Below, piece after piece: positions 40,396-47,843 of a stretch of 64,000 bases of DNA; positions within the stretch are counted from its first letter, which is position 1; every line of letters begins with the position of its first letter. The notes beneath the pieces were generated by a model that had not been told where the DNA came from, did not search any database, and saw only the letters and a program-made list of their open reading frames with translations. Origin of the DNA: Salinisphaera orenii subsp. halophila YIM 95161 (GTDB lineage: Bacteria > Pseudomonadota > Gammaproteobacteria > Nevskiales > Salinisphaeraceae). A program made the position numbers and the translations under genes. The stretch spans positions 1-64,000 of the forward strand of contig NZ_AYKF01000121.1 in NCBI RefSeq assembly GCF_003732545.1, read 5' to 3'.

Positions 40396-41682
40396 CTAAG
40401 ACATCAGATTGGGAAGAAACAGGGAGATCTCGGGGAAGGCCAGCAGCAGGCCGAGCACGATGAACTCGACGATCAGAAACGGGGCCACGCCGCGGAAGCA
40501 GTCGGCGACCGACACTCCGGTAATGCCCGAGGTGACGAAGACGTTGAGCCCGAGCGGCGGTGTGACGAGACCGATCTCGACGGTCTTGGTGATGACGATC
40601 CCGTACCAGATGCCGTCGTAGCCGAGCTGGCTGATCAGCGCGTAGGTCACCGGCACGGTCAGCACGAGGATCGCGATCTGGTCCATGAACATGCCGAGCA
40701 CCAGATAGATGAGCACGAGCACGGCGATGACCATCCACGGGGCGAGGCCGGCGTCCTGGATCGCGGCGAACAGCGACTGCGTGGCCTGGGTGAGCGTGAG
40801 GAAATAGCCGAACATCATCGCGCCGATGACGATGGTCACGATCATCACCGTGGTCGACAGCGTGTCGGCCACGGCGTCGGCAAACGCATGCACGCCGAGC
40901 CGGCGCATGAGCACGGTGATCGCCAGCGCCCCGGCCGCGCCCACCGCGCCGATCTCCGTCGGCGTGGCGATGCCGCCGTAGAGCCCACCCACCACGAGCA
41001 CCATCAGCAGCAGCACGGGCCAGACCGGCCTCAGCGCACGGACCGCGGCGCCGGCATCGAAATGCGGCTGCGCCGGCATGGCCTCCGGCCGCCGCCAGCC
41101 GATCAACAGGATGGCGATGATGTATCCGAGCGCCGTCAGCAGCCCCGGAACCAGTCCCGCCACGAGCAGCTTGCCCACCGAGAGTTCGGTGAGAATGCCG
41201 TAGATGATCAGCACGATGCTCGGCGGGATCATGATCGCCAGCGTCCCCGAGATGGCGATCACGCCGACCGACACCCGGGCGTCGTAGCCCACCTCGCGCA
41301 TGCTCGGATAGGCGGCGGCCGACATCGTCGCCGCACTCGCGGTGCTCGAGCCGATGATCGCGGCCATGAAGGCACTGGCCATCACGCAGGCCACCCCCAG
41401 GCCGCCGCGCAGCCGTCCCAGCCACAGATCGCTGGCGCGGATGACGTCGCGCGCCATGCCCGACTGCGCCATGTACTGGGCCATGAGCACGTACATCGGG
41501 ATCGTGAGAAAGACATAGGACGCCGACACGCTGTGATACACGTCGGCCAGATAGCTGGCCACGAACGGCAGCCCGCCGGTCAGATACAGACCCGTCGTCG
41601 CCGCGATCATCATCGCGAAGGCGATCGGGACCTCCAGTATCAGCAGGCCGAGCAGCACCCCCACTCCAACCGCCACGCTCAC
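40396..41682 (-). CDS. dctM: TRAP transporter large permease, DctM family
   Basis: DctM is the ion-coupled membrane channel of a TRAP importer. The 428-residue protein has about twelve hydrophobic segments and the family stretches LEVPIAFAMMIAATTGLYL, SGTLAIMIPPSIVLIIYGILT, GMFMDQIAILVLTVPV and TPPLGLNVFVTSGI. I chose the GTG at 41682, overlapping the dctQ stop by 4 bases; the frame extends further upstream through dctQ. The acyl-CoA dehydrogenase gene begins 17 bp downstream. Confidence 0.94.
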   Translation of the reverse strand: MSVAVGVGVLLGLLILEVPIAFAMMIAATTGLYLTGGLPFVASYLADVYHSVSASYVFLTIPMYVLMAQYMAQSGMARDVIRASDLWLGRLRGGLGVACVMASAFMAAIIGSSTASAATMSAAAYPSMREVGYDARVSVGVIAISGTLAIMIPPSIVLIIYGILTELSVGKLLVAGLVPGLLTALGYIIAILLIGWRRPEAMPAQPHFDAGAAVRALRPVWPVLLLMVLVVGGLYGGIATPTEIGAVGAAGALAITVLMRRLGVHAFADAVADTLSTTVMIVTIVIGAMMFGYFLTLTQATQSLFAAIQDAGLAPWMVIAVLVLIYLVLGMFMDQIAILVLTVPVTYALISQLGYDGIWYGIVITKTVEIGLVTPPLGLNVFVTSGITGVSVADCFRGVAPFLIVEFIVLGLLLAFPEISLFLPNLMS

Positions 41683-42215
41683 GAGTGCACCTCCGACGAG
41701 GCGCGGCCCCCGGCTTCGGGTTCGCCCGATTCCGGCGCGACGATATCGGTGGCCGCACGCACGAGCAGCCGCAGCGCGAGCATGCCGCAGCCGATCGGCA
41801 CCCAGACGAGCGAGGCCCACACCGGCCAGTCGATCACGCCGAAGATGGCGTCGCCGGACTGGTATTTATCGACCGTGCGCCAGCCCGAATACCAAGCGAT
41901 GGCCGCCATGATCGCGGCCGCGGCCAGCGCCCCCGCAGCGTGCAGCACACGCCGGCCGCGCGGGCCCAGCAGGCGGCCGGCGACCGACAGCCGGATGAAC
42001 GCGCCCCGCCGCTCGCACCAGGGCAGCGCGATCGTCGCCACCATGACCATGAGGTAATTCGTGGTCAGCTCGAACTGAAACGACAGCGGCGCGTTGAACA
42101 CGTAGCGCGCGACGACGTCGGCCGAGACCAGCGCCATCATGACCACGAGCGTGGCGGCGGCCAGCATGAACAGCGCGCGTTCCGCGCCCGCGTGGATACG
42201 GATGAGCAGCTTCAT
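41679..42215 (-). CDS. dctQ: TRAP transporter small permease, DctQ family
   Basis: DctQ is the four-helix companion of DctM. The 178-residue protein begins MKLLIRIHAGAERALFMLAAATLVV, and hydrophobic segments follow near residues 17-37, 52-70, 92-112 and 134-155, with FELTTNYLMVMVATIALPWCERRGAFIRL typical of the family in short form (FELTTNYLMVMV, CERRGAFIRL). The ATG at 42215 lies only 16 bp after the palindromic element at 42231-42501, so its ribosome site is close to that element. Confidence 0.9.
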   Translation of the reverse strand: MKLLIRIHAGAERALFMLAAATLVVMMALVSADVVARYVFNAPLSFQFELTTNYLMVMVATIALPWCERRGAFIRLSVAGRLLGPRGRRVLHAAGALAAAAIMAAIAWYSGWRTVDKYQSGDAIFGVIDWPVWASLVWVPIGCGMLALRLLVRAATDIVAPESGEPEAGGRASSEVHS

Positions 42216-42230
42216 GGCTGGCCGTGCCCC

Positions 42231-42501
42231 AGGGCCTGTTGATGTTTCGTACGCGCGCCGCGTTGGAGACCGCAAATCGTTGTCCGGCAAGGCGCGAGCC
42301 GCCGCGTCGTGGCGTGCCACGACCCAGGCTTGCAACGTCGCCGGGCGCGATGTGCGGCCCAACCCTTCGGGACAAGCGCTGTTGTGCGGCAATCCAGCGT
42401 TCTAGCGCGCTTGTGCAGAGTGACTGCACGGCGCGCACTACGCCTCGTCTTGCCGCACAACAGCGCTTGGCGCGGACGCGTACGAAACATCAACAGGCCC
42501 T
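42231..42501. repeat. Nested palindromic intergenic element (MITE-like) inside the TRAP operon
   Basis: The element has perfect 25-bp terminal inverted repeats (42231-42255 and 42477-42501, starting AGGGCCTGTTGATGTTTCG). Inside lie a second perfect 20-bp pair (CAAGCGCTGTTGTGCGGCAA at 42373-42392 and its complement at 42450-42469) and a hairpin GTCGTGGC/GCCACGAC at 42306-42323. It contains no credible gene. The right end overlaps the dctP stop codon at 42500-42502. It separates dctP from dctQ, unlike most TRAP operons where they are close together. Confidence 0.85.
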
Positions 42502-43528
42502 AGGCGCCGTCGCCGAGCCGCGACTCGAACGCCTCGAGCGCGGCCCGGCCGTCGAGGCCGCGATCGTCCATGCGCTCGATCCAGCGCTGCTGCGCGGCGC
42601 GGTACTTGGGCGCCAGCGCCTTCTGCATGGCCTCGGGCAGGTCGTAGATCGTCACGCCCGCCGCCTCGAACTCGGCGAGATCGTCCGCGACATCGTCGGC
42701 GAGCGTCTTCGACAGATGCGCCACCGTCTCGTCGCCGGCCTTGGCGATCGCCTGTTTCTGCGCCTCGCTCAGGTCCTCGTAGACGTCCCGGTCCATGGCC
42801 ACGGTGATGCCGAAACTGCCGAAGGCGGCGTTGCGAGACAGACTCTTGCTGACCTCCTGGAGCTTGTACGGGGCGATACTGGTCACCGGGAACAGCGCGC
42901 CGTCGAGGGTGCCGCGCTGGAGGCCGAGGTAGGTATCGGGCGCGGCCATGGAGACCGGATTGGCCCCGACCGTCTCGACGACCATATTGAGGCTGCCCGA
43001 AGAGCGCAGCTTCAGGCCCTCGAGGCCGGCCATGTCCTCGACCGGCGGCCGGTTGAGCAGCAGCTGATAGGGCGGCAGCATCACCGCGTAGACCGGCACC
43101 ACGCCGTTGTCGAGAAATTCCTGACGCAGCGGCGTATCCGCCTTCAAGGCGCTCCAGTAGGCCTGACTGGCCTCGACCACGTCGTCCACCTCGCCCGGGA
43201 GCATGGTCGCGCCGTTGAGCGGCATCTCGTCGCTGACATAGCCGATGCCGATGTAGCCCGCCTGCACCACGCCGTCATTGATCTTCTGCAGGATCTCGCC
43301 CGCCTTGGCGAGCTGCTCGTTCGGGAAATAGCGGAAATCGACCCCGCCGTCGGTATGCGCCTCGACCCGGTCCATCCAGTAGACCGTGCCCTCGCTGGAC
43401 AGAGTGTTGGACGGCGGGAACGAGTCCGCGAACATCAGCGAGGCGGCCAGCGGTGCGCTGCTGGCCAGCAGAGTCGCCATGCCCGCCGCGGCCAGGACGA
43501 GCGGCTTGAATACATGCGTCTTCTTCAT
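42500..43528 (-). CDS. dctP: TRAP transporter solute-binding protein, DctP family
   Basis: DctP captures the substrate in the periplasm and delivers it to DctQM. The 342-residue precursor has a signal peptide (KKTHVFKPLVLAAAGMATLLASSAPLAAS) seen as basic then hydrophobic residues, a first-lobe region GTVYWMDRVEAHTDGGVDFRYFPNEQL in the usual place, and LKLRSSGSLNMVVETVGANPVSM with the arginine that usually binds the substrate carboxylate. The ATG at 43528 follows GGAGGA. Organic acids are the usual ligands; neighbours point to a C4-C5 dicarboxylate, by inference. Confidence 0.92.
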   Translation of the reverse strand: MKKTHVFKPLVLAAAGMATLLASSAPLAASLMFADSFPPSNTLSSEGTVYWMDRVEAHTDGGVDFRYFPNEQLAKAGEILQKINDGVVQAGYIGIGYVSDEMPLNGATMLPGEVDDVVEASQAYWSALKADTPLRQEFLDNGVVPVYAVMLPPYQLLLNRPPVEDMAGLEGLKLRSSGSLNMVVETVGANPVSMAAPDTYLGLQRGTLDGALFPVTSIAPYKLQEVSKSLSRNAAFGSFGITVAMDRDVYEDLSEAQKQAIAKAGDETVAHLSKTLADDVADDLAEFEAAGVTIYDLPEAMQKALAPKYRAAQQRWIERMDDRGLDGRAALEAFESRLGDGA

Positions 43529-43600
43529 GATCTCCTCCGGTCTGTATCGGTCATCGATGCGCCGGCCGACGTTCTGTGCGTCGATCCGGGCGCGGTTCAC

Positions 43601-44371
43601 TCAGCCATCGCCGGCCTCCGAAAGCGCGGCCTCGATGCGGGCGCGCGCCTCCTTGAGCATGGGGATGTAGGTGTCTTCGAACGTGGCCAGCGGTACGGCC
43701 TGGGCCAGCGCGATCAGGTTGAACGCGCAGAGCACGCGTCCGTGGTGCATCACCGGCACGGCGGCGGCGCGGATGGTGGGCACGAACTCGCGGTCGCTCA
43801 CGGCATAGCCGCGTTCGCGCGTGCGCTCGACGAGTGCCGCCACGCGCGCCGCGTCGCCGGCCTCGCGCTCGTCGGCGTCGCCGCCGGCGACCAGGTCCTC
43901 GAGGATGGCCGCACGCTGGGCTTCGGTGGAGAACGCCAGATAGGCGCGCCCGATGGCGGTGCGCATCACCGACACGCGCGACCCCACCGTCCGGTTGACC
44001 GAAAAGGTCCCCGGCTGACGGTTGGTGTCGGCGATCGCCATCTTGCCGGCCTGGTAGATCGCCAGATCGGAGGGCCAGCCGCTGGCCTCGCGCAGCCGCT
44101 GCATCACCGGCCGGCCGGCGGCCAGCAGGGCCGCGTCGGCGCGGTAGTTGTTCGACAGCGCAAGCGATCGCGCGGCGACCAGATAGCGCCGGGACTCGCC
44201 GTCCTGGGCGACATAACCGCCGTGGCAGAGCGTCTCCAGAGCGCGCAGCGCCGAGGCCTTGGGCAGGCCGGTGGCCTCGCGCACCTCGGTCAGTGTCGCC
44301 GGGCCGATGCGGTTGACTGCTTCCAGCACCTTCAGCCCGCGCAGCAGTGCCGTAACCGGCGTATAGGCCAT
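43601..44371 (-). CDS. IclR-family transcriptional regulator
   Basis: A 256-residue IclR-type regulator with an N-terminal winged helix-turn-helix (LKVLEAVNRIGPATLTEVREATGLPKASALRALETL) in the family layout and a C-terminal GAF-like effector domain (residues 80-250, with SVMRTAIGRAYLAF and RAAAVPVMHHGRVLCAFNL). It is divergent from the CoA-transferase gene and upstream of the TRAP operon, so it probably controls both. A perfect palindrome starts 16 bases before its start codon. The ligand is unknown; a pathway acid or CoA ester is likely. Confidence 0.92.
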   Translation of the reverse strand: MAYTPVTALLRGLKVLEAVNRIGPATLTEVREATGLPKASALRALETLCHGGYVAQDGESRRYLVAARSLALSNNYRADAALLAAGRPVMQRLREASGWPSDLAIYQAGKMAIADTNRQPGTFSVNRTVGSRVSVMRTAIGRAYLAFSTEAQRAAILEDLVAGGDADEREAGDAARVAALVERTRERGYAVSDREFVPTIRAAAVPVMHHGRVLCAFNLIALAQAVPLATFEDTYIPMLKEARARIEAALSEAGDG

Positions 44372-44386
44372 AAAAGTTTCACTAGA

Positions 44387-44401
44387 TGAACCATCGGTTC
44401 A
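44387..44401. promoter_or_regulatory. Palindromic operator, probably for the IclR regulator
   Basis: TGAACC-ATC-GGTTCA is a perfect 6-bp inverted repeat with a 3-base centre, resembling IclR-family operators. It lies between the iclR start (44371) and the divergent CoA-transferase start (44538), which suits autoregulation and joint control. Confidence 0.6.
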
Positions 44402-44537
44402 AAAATTGATTGCAGCGTCAGCATGCCCGTGCAAGACTCGGCGCGCAAATCATTTCGAGCCGCTGCCCGAACCACAGCCGCGCGACGCGGTGACGAGGCC
44501 CGGGCCGGTGATCTGGCTCAACGGGCAGGAGAGGTGC

Positions 44538-45752
44538 ATGTTCGAACTGCTGAAGGGGGTGACCGTGCTGGATCTGAGCACGGTGGTCTTCGGCCCTTTC
44601 GCATCGCAGATGCTGGCGGACTTCGGCGCCGACGTGATCAAGGTGGAATCGCCGGACGGCGACATCTTCCGGGCGGCGGCGCCGGCCCGGCACCGCGGCA
44701 TGGGCGCGGGCTATCTCAACCTCAACCGCAACAAGCGCTCGATCTCGCTCGATCTGAAGCGCCCCGAGGGCCGCGCCGCGCTTGACGACCTCGTGCGTGA
44801 GGCCGATGTCTTCCTGCACAACATGCGCCCGCGGGCGATCGAGCGCCTCGACCTCGGCTACGAACGCCTGGCCGCGCTCAACCCGCGTCTGATCTACTGC
44901 GGCGCGGTGGGTTTCGGCAGTGACGGGCCGTATGCGAACGACCCGGCCTACGACGACGTGATCCAGTCCATGACCGGCTTCGCGGCGATGGACACCGATC
45001 CCGAGGCCGAACCGGCGCTCATCCCGACCGTGCTCACCGACAAGATCGCCGGGCTGTATTCGGTCGCCGGCATGCTCGGCGCGCTGATGTCGCGCGAGCG
45101 CACCGGCCGGGGCATGGCGGTGGAGGCCGCGATGTTCGAAAGCCTGGCCTCGTTCATGCTCGCCGAGCACCTCAGCGGCCACGTCTTCGACCCGCCGCTG
45201 GGCACGCTGCGCTACGACCGCGTCACCTCGCCGCACCGCCGGCCGTACCGCACCGCCGACGGCTATATCGCAACGCTGCCCTATTCCGGCAAACACTGGC
45301 AGAAGGTGCTGCAGGTGATCGGCCGCGAGGATCTCGCCGAAGCGGGCTGGGTGCGCGACGACGCCGCCCGCAGCGAGCGCATCGGCGAGCTGTATGCCGT
45401 GCTCGCCGAGGCGATGCCGCAGCGCTCGACCGCCGAGTGGCTCGCCGAGCTCAAGCGGCTGGACATCCCCTGCGGCCCCGTGAACCGGCTGGAGGATCTC
45501 GTGGCCGATGAACACCTGCAGGCGATCGGCTTCTTCCAGTCGGCCGAGCACCCCAGCGAAGGCGCGATCACGACGCTGCGCCAGCCGCTGCGCTTCATCG
45601 ACGCGCCGACGCGACCGGACCGACCGGCGCCTAATCTCGGCGGCGACGGCCGGGCCGTGCTTCACGAATACGGCATGGACGACGCCACCATCGATGCCCT
45701 GATCGCCGCGGGTGCGATGACCCTGCCCGGCGACGACCCCGATCCGGCCTGA
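44538..45752 (+). CDS. Class III (CaiB/BaiF family) CoA-transferase
   Basis: A 404-residue family III CoA-transferase that swaps CoA between carboxylic acids. Motifs: LDLSTVVFGPFASQMLADFGADVIKVESPDGD with the start of the Rossmann fold, NRNKRSISLDLKRPEGRAAL, GFGSDGPYANDPAYDDVIQSMTG with the catalytic aspartate of the family, and LDIPCGPVNRLEDL. The ATG at 44538 has AGGAGAG upstream. With the following MaoC and CitE genes it suggests activation of a C5 dicarboxylic acid such as mesaconate, itaconate or citramalate, as in the mesaconyl-CoA/citramalyl-CoA branch. The exact acid is inference. Confidence 0.9.
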   Translation: MFELLKGVTVLDLSTVVFGPFASQMLADFGADVIKVESPDGDIFRAAAPARHRGMGAGYLNLNRNKRSISLDLKRPEGRAALDDLVREADVFLHNMRPRAIERLDLGYERLAALNPRLIYCGAVGFGSDGPYANDPAYDDVIQSMTGFAAMDTDPEAEPALIPTVLTDKIAGLYSVAGMLGALMSRERTGRGMAVEAAMFESLASFMLAEHLSGHVFDPPLGTLRYDRVTSPHRRPYRTADGYIATLPYSGKHWQKVLQVIGREDLAEAGWVRDDAARSERIGELYAVLAEAMPQRSTAEWLAELKRLDIPCGPVNRLEDLVADEHLQAIGFFQSAEHPSEGAITTLRQPLRFIDAPTRPDRPAPNLGGDGRAVLHEYGMDDATIDALIAAGAMTLPGDDPDPA

Positions 45753-45777
45753 GCGCCGGCACCCACCAGGAGGCCCC

Positions 45778-46239
45778 ATGTCCGGTCTGTATTTCGAGGA
45801 TTTCAGCGAAGGCCAGCGTTTCGAACACCCGATCACGCGGACCGTGACCGAGTCCGACAACACGCTGTTCTGCGGCATGACGATGAACCCGCAGCCGCTG
45901 CACATCGATCACGACTTCGCCGCTCGGTCGCCGTTCGGCAAGCCGCTGGTCAACAGCCTCTACACGCTCGGGCTGATGATCGGCATCTCCGTGCACGACA
46001 CCACGCACGGCACCACGGTCGCCAACCTGGGCATGAGCGAAACCGCCTTTCCGGCGCCGGTCTTCCATGGCGACACGCTCTCGGTGGTGACCACGGTGGA
46101 AAGCCTGCGCCGAAGCCGCTCGCGCGAACACGTCGGCATCGTCGGATTCCTGCACCAGGCCCACAACCAGCACGGCACCGAGGTCGCCCGCTGCCGGCGT
46201 CAGGCCATGATGCACTGTCGCTCGGGCCAAACGGCATGA
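45778..46239 (+). CDS. MaoC-like hot-dog dehydratase/hydratase
   Basis: A 153-residue single hot-dog domain protein with the R-specific hydratase layout: ITRTVTESDNTLFCGMTMNPQPLHIDHDFA, in which the aspartate and histidine (TESDN, PLHID) are the likely catalytic pair, and FHGDTLSVVTTVESLR. Family members include mesaconyl-C4-CoA hydratase and itaconyl-CoA hydratase, which form citramalyl-CoA. The CitE-type lyase overlaps its 3' end by 4 bases, supporting that assignment. General enoyl-CoA hydratase activity is the alternative. Confidence 0.85.
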   Translation: MSGLYFEDFSEGQRFEHPITRTVTESDNTLFCGMTMNPQPLHIDHDFAARSPFGKPLVNSLYTLGLMIGISVHDTTHGTTVANLGMSETAFPAPVFHGDTLSVVTTVESLRRSRSREHVGIVGFLHQAHNQHGTEVARCRRQAMMHCRSGQTA

Positions 46240-47129
46240 GCACGCCGCGCGCCTATCTGTTCGTACCCGGCGACGCCCCGCGCAAGATGGACAAGGCGCT
46301 GACCGCCGGCGCGGACGCCATCATCCTCGATCTCGAGGACTCGGTCGCCCCGGCCCGCAAGGCCGACGCGCTGACCGCGGTGGCCGCATTTCTCGACGCG
46401 CGGCCCGCGGACGCCACGCCGGAGTTCTGGGTACGCGTCAACGCCGCCGAGCCGACCGCCGCCCTGGAGGAACTCGCCGCCCTGCCGCTGGCGCGGATCG
46501 CCGGCATCGTCCACCCCAAGCTCGAGCGCCACGACCAGCTCGAACGCATGGGCGCCTGGCTCGACGCGCTGGAGGCGCGCGACGGCCTGCCCGCCGGAGG
46601 TACGCGCATCCTCGGCATCGTCACCGAAACCGCCGACGCGCTGGTCGGCGAGCACGGCTCGAGCCTGGCCCGCGGCCACCCGCGACTGCGCGGCTATAGC
46701 TGGGGGACCGAGGATCTCTCCGCCGTACTCGGCCGACCGCCATTGGCCGGCAATACCGACGCGCACGCCGACCTTGCGCGCATGGTCCAGCGCCACTGCC
46801 TGCTGCTGGCCGCAGCCGCGGGGGTCGACGCCATCGACGGCATCAGCGCCGATTTCCGCGACCAGGCGGCCCTGGCGCGCAGCTGCGACTATGCCCGCGA
46901 GCTCGGATTCGTGGCCAAGCTCGCCATCCATCCGGCCCAGATCGAAGCGCTCGACGCCGGGCTGGCCCCGCACCCCGACGCGCTGGCCTGGGCGCGGCGC
47001 GTTCGCGCGGCGGTGGTCGACGCCCCCGATGCGGCCGCGCTGACCGTGGACGGCCGCATGGTCGACCGCCCGCACATCGACGTGGCCGAACGGCTGCTCA
47101 CCCGTGCCGGCGAGCCGGGCGCGACGTAA
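46236..47129 (+). CDS. HpcH/CitE-type lyase, probable (S)-citramalyl-CoA or malyl-CoA lyase
   Basis: A 297-residue TIM-barrel lyase of the CitE-like group. It has RAYLFVPGDAPRKMDKALTAGADAIILDLEDSVAP, the WVRVNA strand arginine, the metal glutamate in GIVTETADAL, the aspartate in WGTEDLSAVLG, and FVAKLAIHPAQIEA. It would split citramalyl-CoA to acetyl-CoA and pyruvate, or malyl-CoA to acetyl-CoA and glyoxylate. It is not the citrate lyase beta subunit, as no citrate lyase partner genes are present. It overlaps the MaoC gene, so the CoA-transferase, hydratase and lyase form one operon. Confidence 0.88.
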   Translation: MSTPRAYLFVPGDAPRKMDKALTAGADAIILDLEDSVAPARKADALTAVAAFLDARPADATPEFWVRVNAAEPTAALEELAALPLARIAGIVHPKLERHDQLERMGAWLDALEARDGLPAGGTRILGIVTETADALVGEHGSSLARGHPRLRGYSWGTEDLSAVLGRPPLAGNTDAHADLARMVQRHCLLLAAAAGVDAIDGISADFRDQAALARSCDYARELGFVAKLAIHPAQIEALDAGLAPHPDALAWARRVRAAVVDAPDAAALTVDGRMVDRPHIDVAERLLTRAGEPGAT

Positions 47130-47241
47130 CGCCACGACCGGGCCGGTGGCCGGCGCACCGAGGCCGTGGCTCATGCCGCGATCGCCGCGGCATCCACGCA
47201 CTCCGGGCTGTCCACGGGGCAGACGAACCCGTACCCCGGAT

Positions 47242-47308
47242 TGTTCGGCGGCAAGGCTGGGCGCAGTGCGCGCCGCATCGCCACTTTAGCGCGCGAGTGC
47301 GACAACGC
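47242..47308 (+). repeat. Diverged copy of part of the palindromic element at 42231-42501
   Basis: Read on the plus strand, 47242-47275 matches the minus strand of 42429-42462 at about 28 of 34 bases by eye (shared GGCAAG, AGTGCGCGCCG), with weaker similarity beyond (AGCGCGC, AACGC). It lies in the 348-bp gap 47130-47477, which holds no supported gene. The same gap also contains a perfect 10-bp hairpin GGGCGCCCAT/ATGGGCGCCC (47335-47359) and an 8-bp pair CGATCGCG/CGCGATCG (47377-47398). Confidence 0.45.
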
Positions 47309-47477
47309 CGGGGGCTGCAATCGTTCGTTTTTCGGGGCGCCCATCCGCCATGGGCGCCCTGCCGCGTTGCACCTCTCGATCGCGACTCGCCGCGATCGGC
47401 GACACGCGTCTTTGCGCGATACATTGCGCGGTCTCCAGCGTGGCACCCGTATGGCCGGTCGACCGGCCCTGATTGTC

Positions 47478-47792
47478 TTAGTTCGGTGCCAGCGTCACGC
47501 GCAGGCCGTCGAGCGCCTCGCTGAAGGCGATGCGACAGGTCAGCCGTGATTGCGCGGCGTCCACGTCGAAGGCCATGTCCAGCATGTCGACCTCCTCCTC
47601 GTCGGCCGGCGCGAGTGCGGTCAACCAGGCGCGATCGACATAGCAGTGACAGGTCGCGCAGGCGCAGCAGCCGCCGCAGGAGGCCTCCAGCGGCAGGCCC
47701 GCGTCACGGATGATCTCCATCACCTTGCGGCCCGGCTGCGCCTCGAGGCGGTGTTCGCCACCCGTCCGGTCGATCACGAATATCTGCGCCAT
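47478..47792 (-). CDS. [2Fe-2S] ferredoxin, adrenodoxin-like
   Basis: A 104-residue plant/adrenodoxin-type ferredoxin. The cluster ligands fit Cys39, Cys45, Cys48 and Cys86 (CGGCCACATC, LTCRI); additional cysteines at 42, 43 and 50 crowd the loop unusually. I chose MAQIFVIDRTGG at 47792 because GGAGG is 6 bases upstream; the frame extends 4 codons more. It is the last gene after the reductase and the Rieske oxygenase, so it should shuttle electrons from the reductase to the oxygenase. Confidence 0.92.
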   Translation of the reverse strand: MAQIFVIDRTGGEHRLEAQPGRKVMEIIRDAGLPLEASCGGCCACATCHCYVDRAWLTALAPADEEEVDMLDMAFDVDAAQSRLTCRIAFSEALDGLRVTLAPN

Positions 47793-47843
47793 GCCAACCT
47801 CCATTGTCGAATCGGGAACTTCAAATCCGTGCGCGCCGCCGCC

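Noticed and set aside
40381-42057. Plus-strand 558-codon open frame opposite dctM
   Set aside because: Histidine/arginine-rich translation typical of the reverse of a hydrophobic membrane protein gene.
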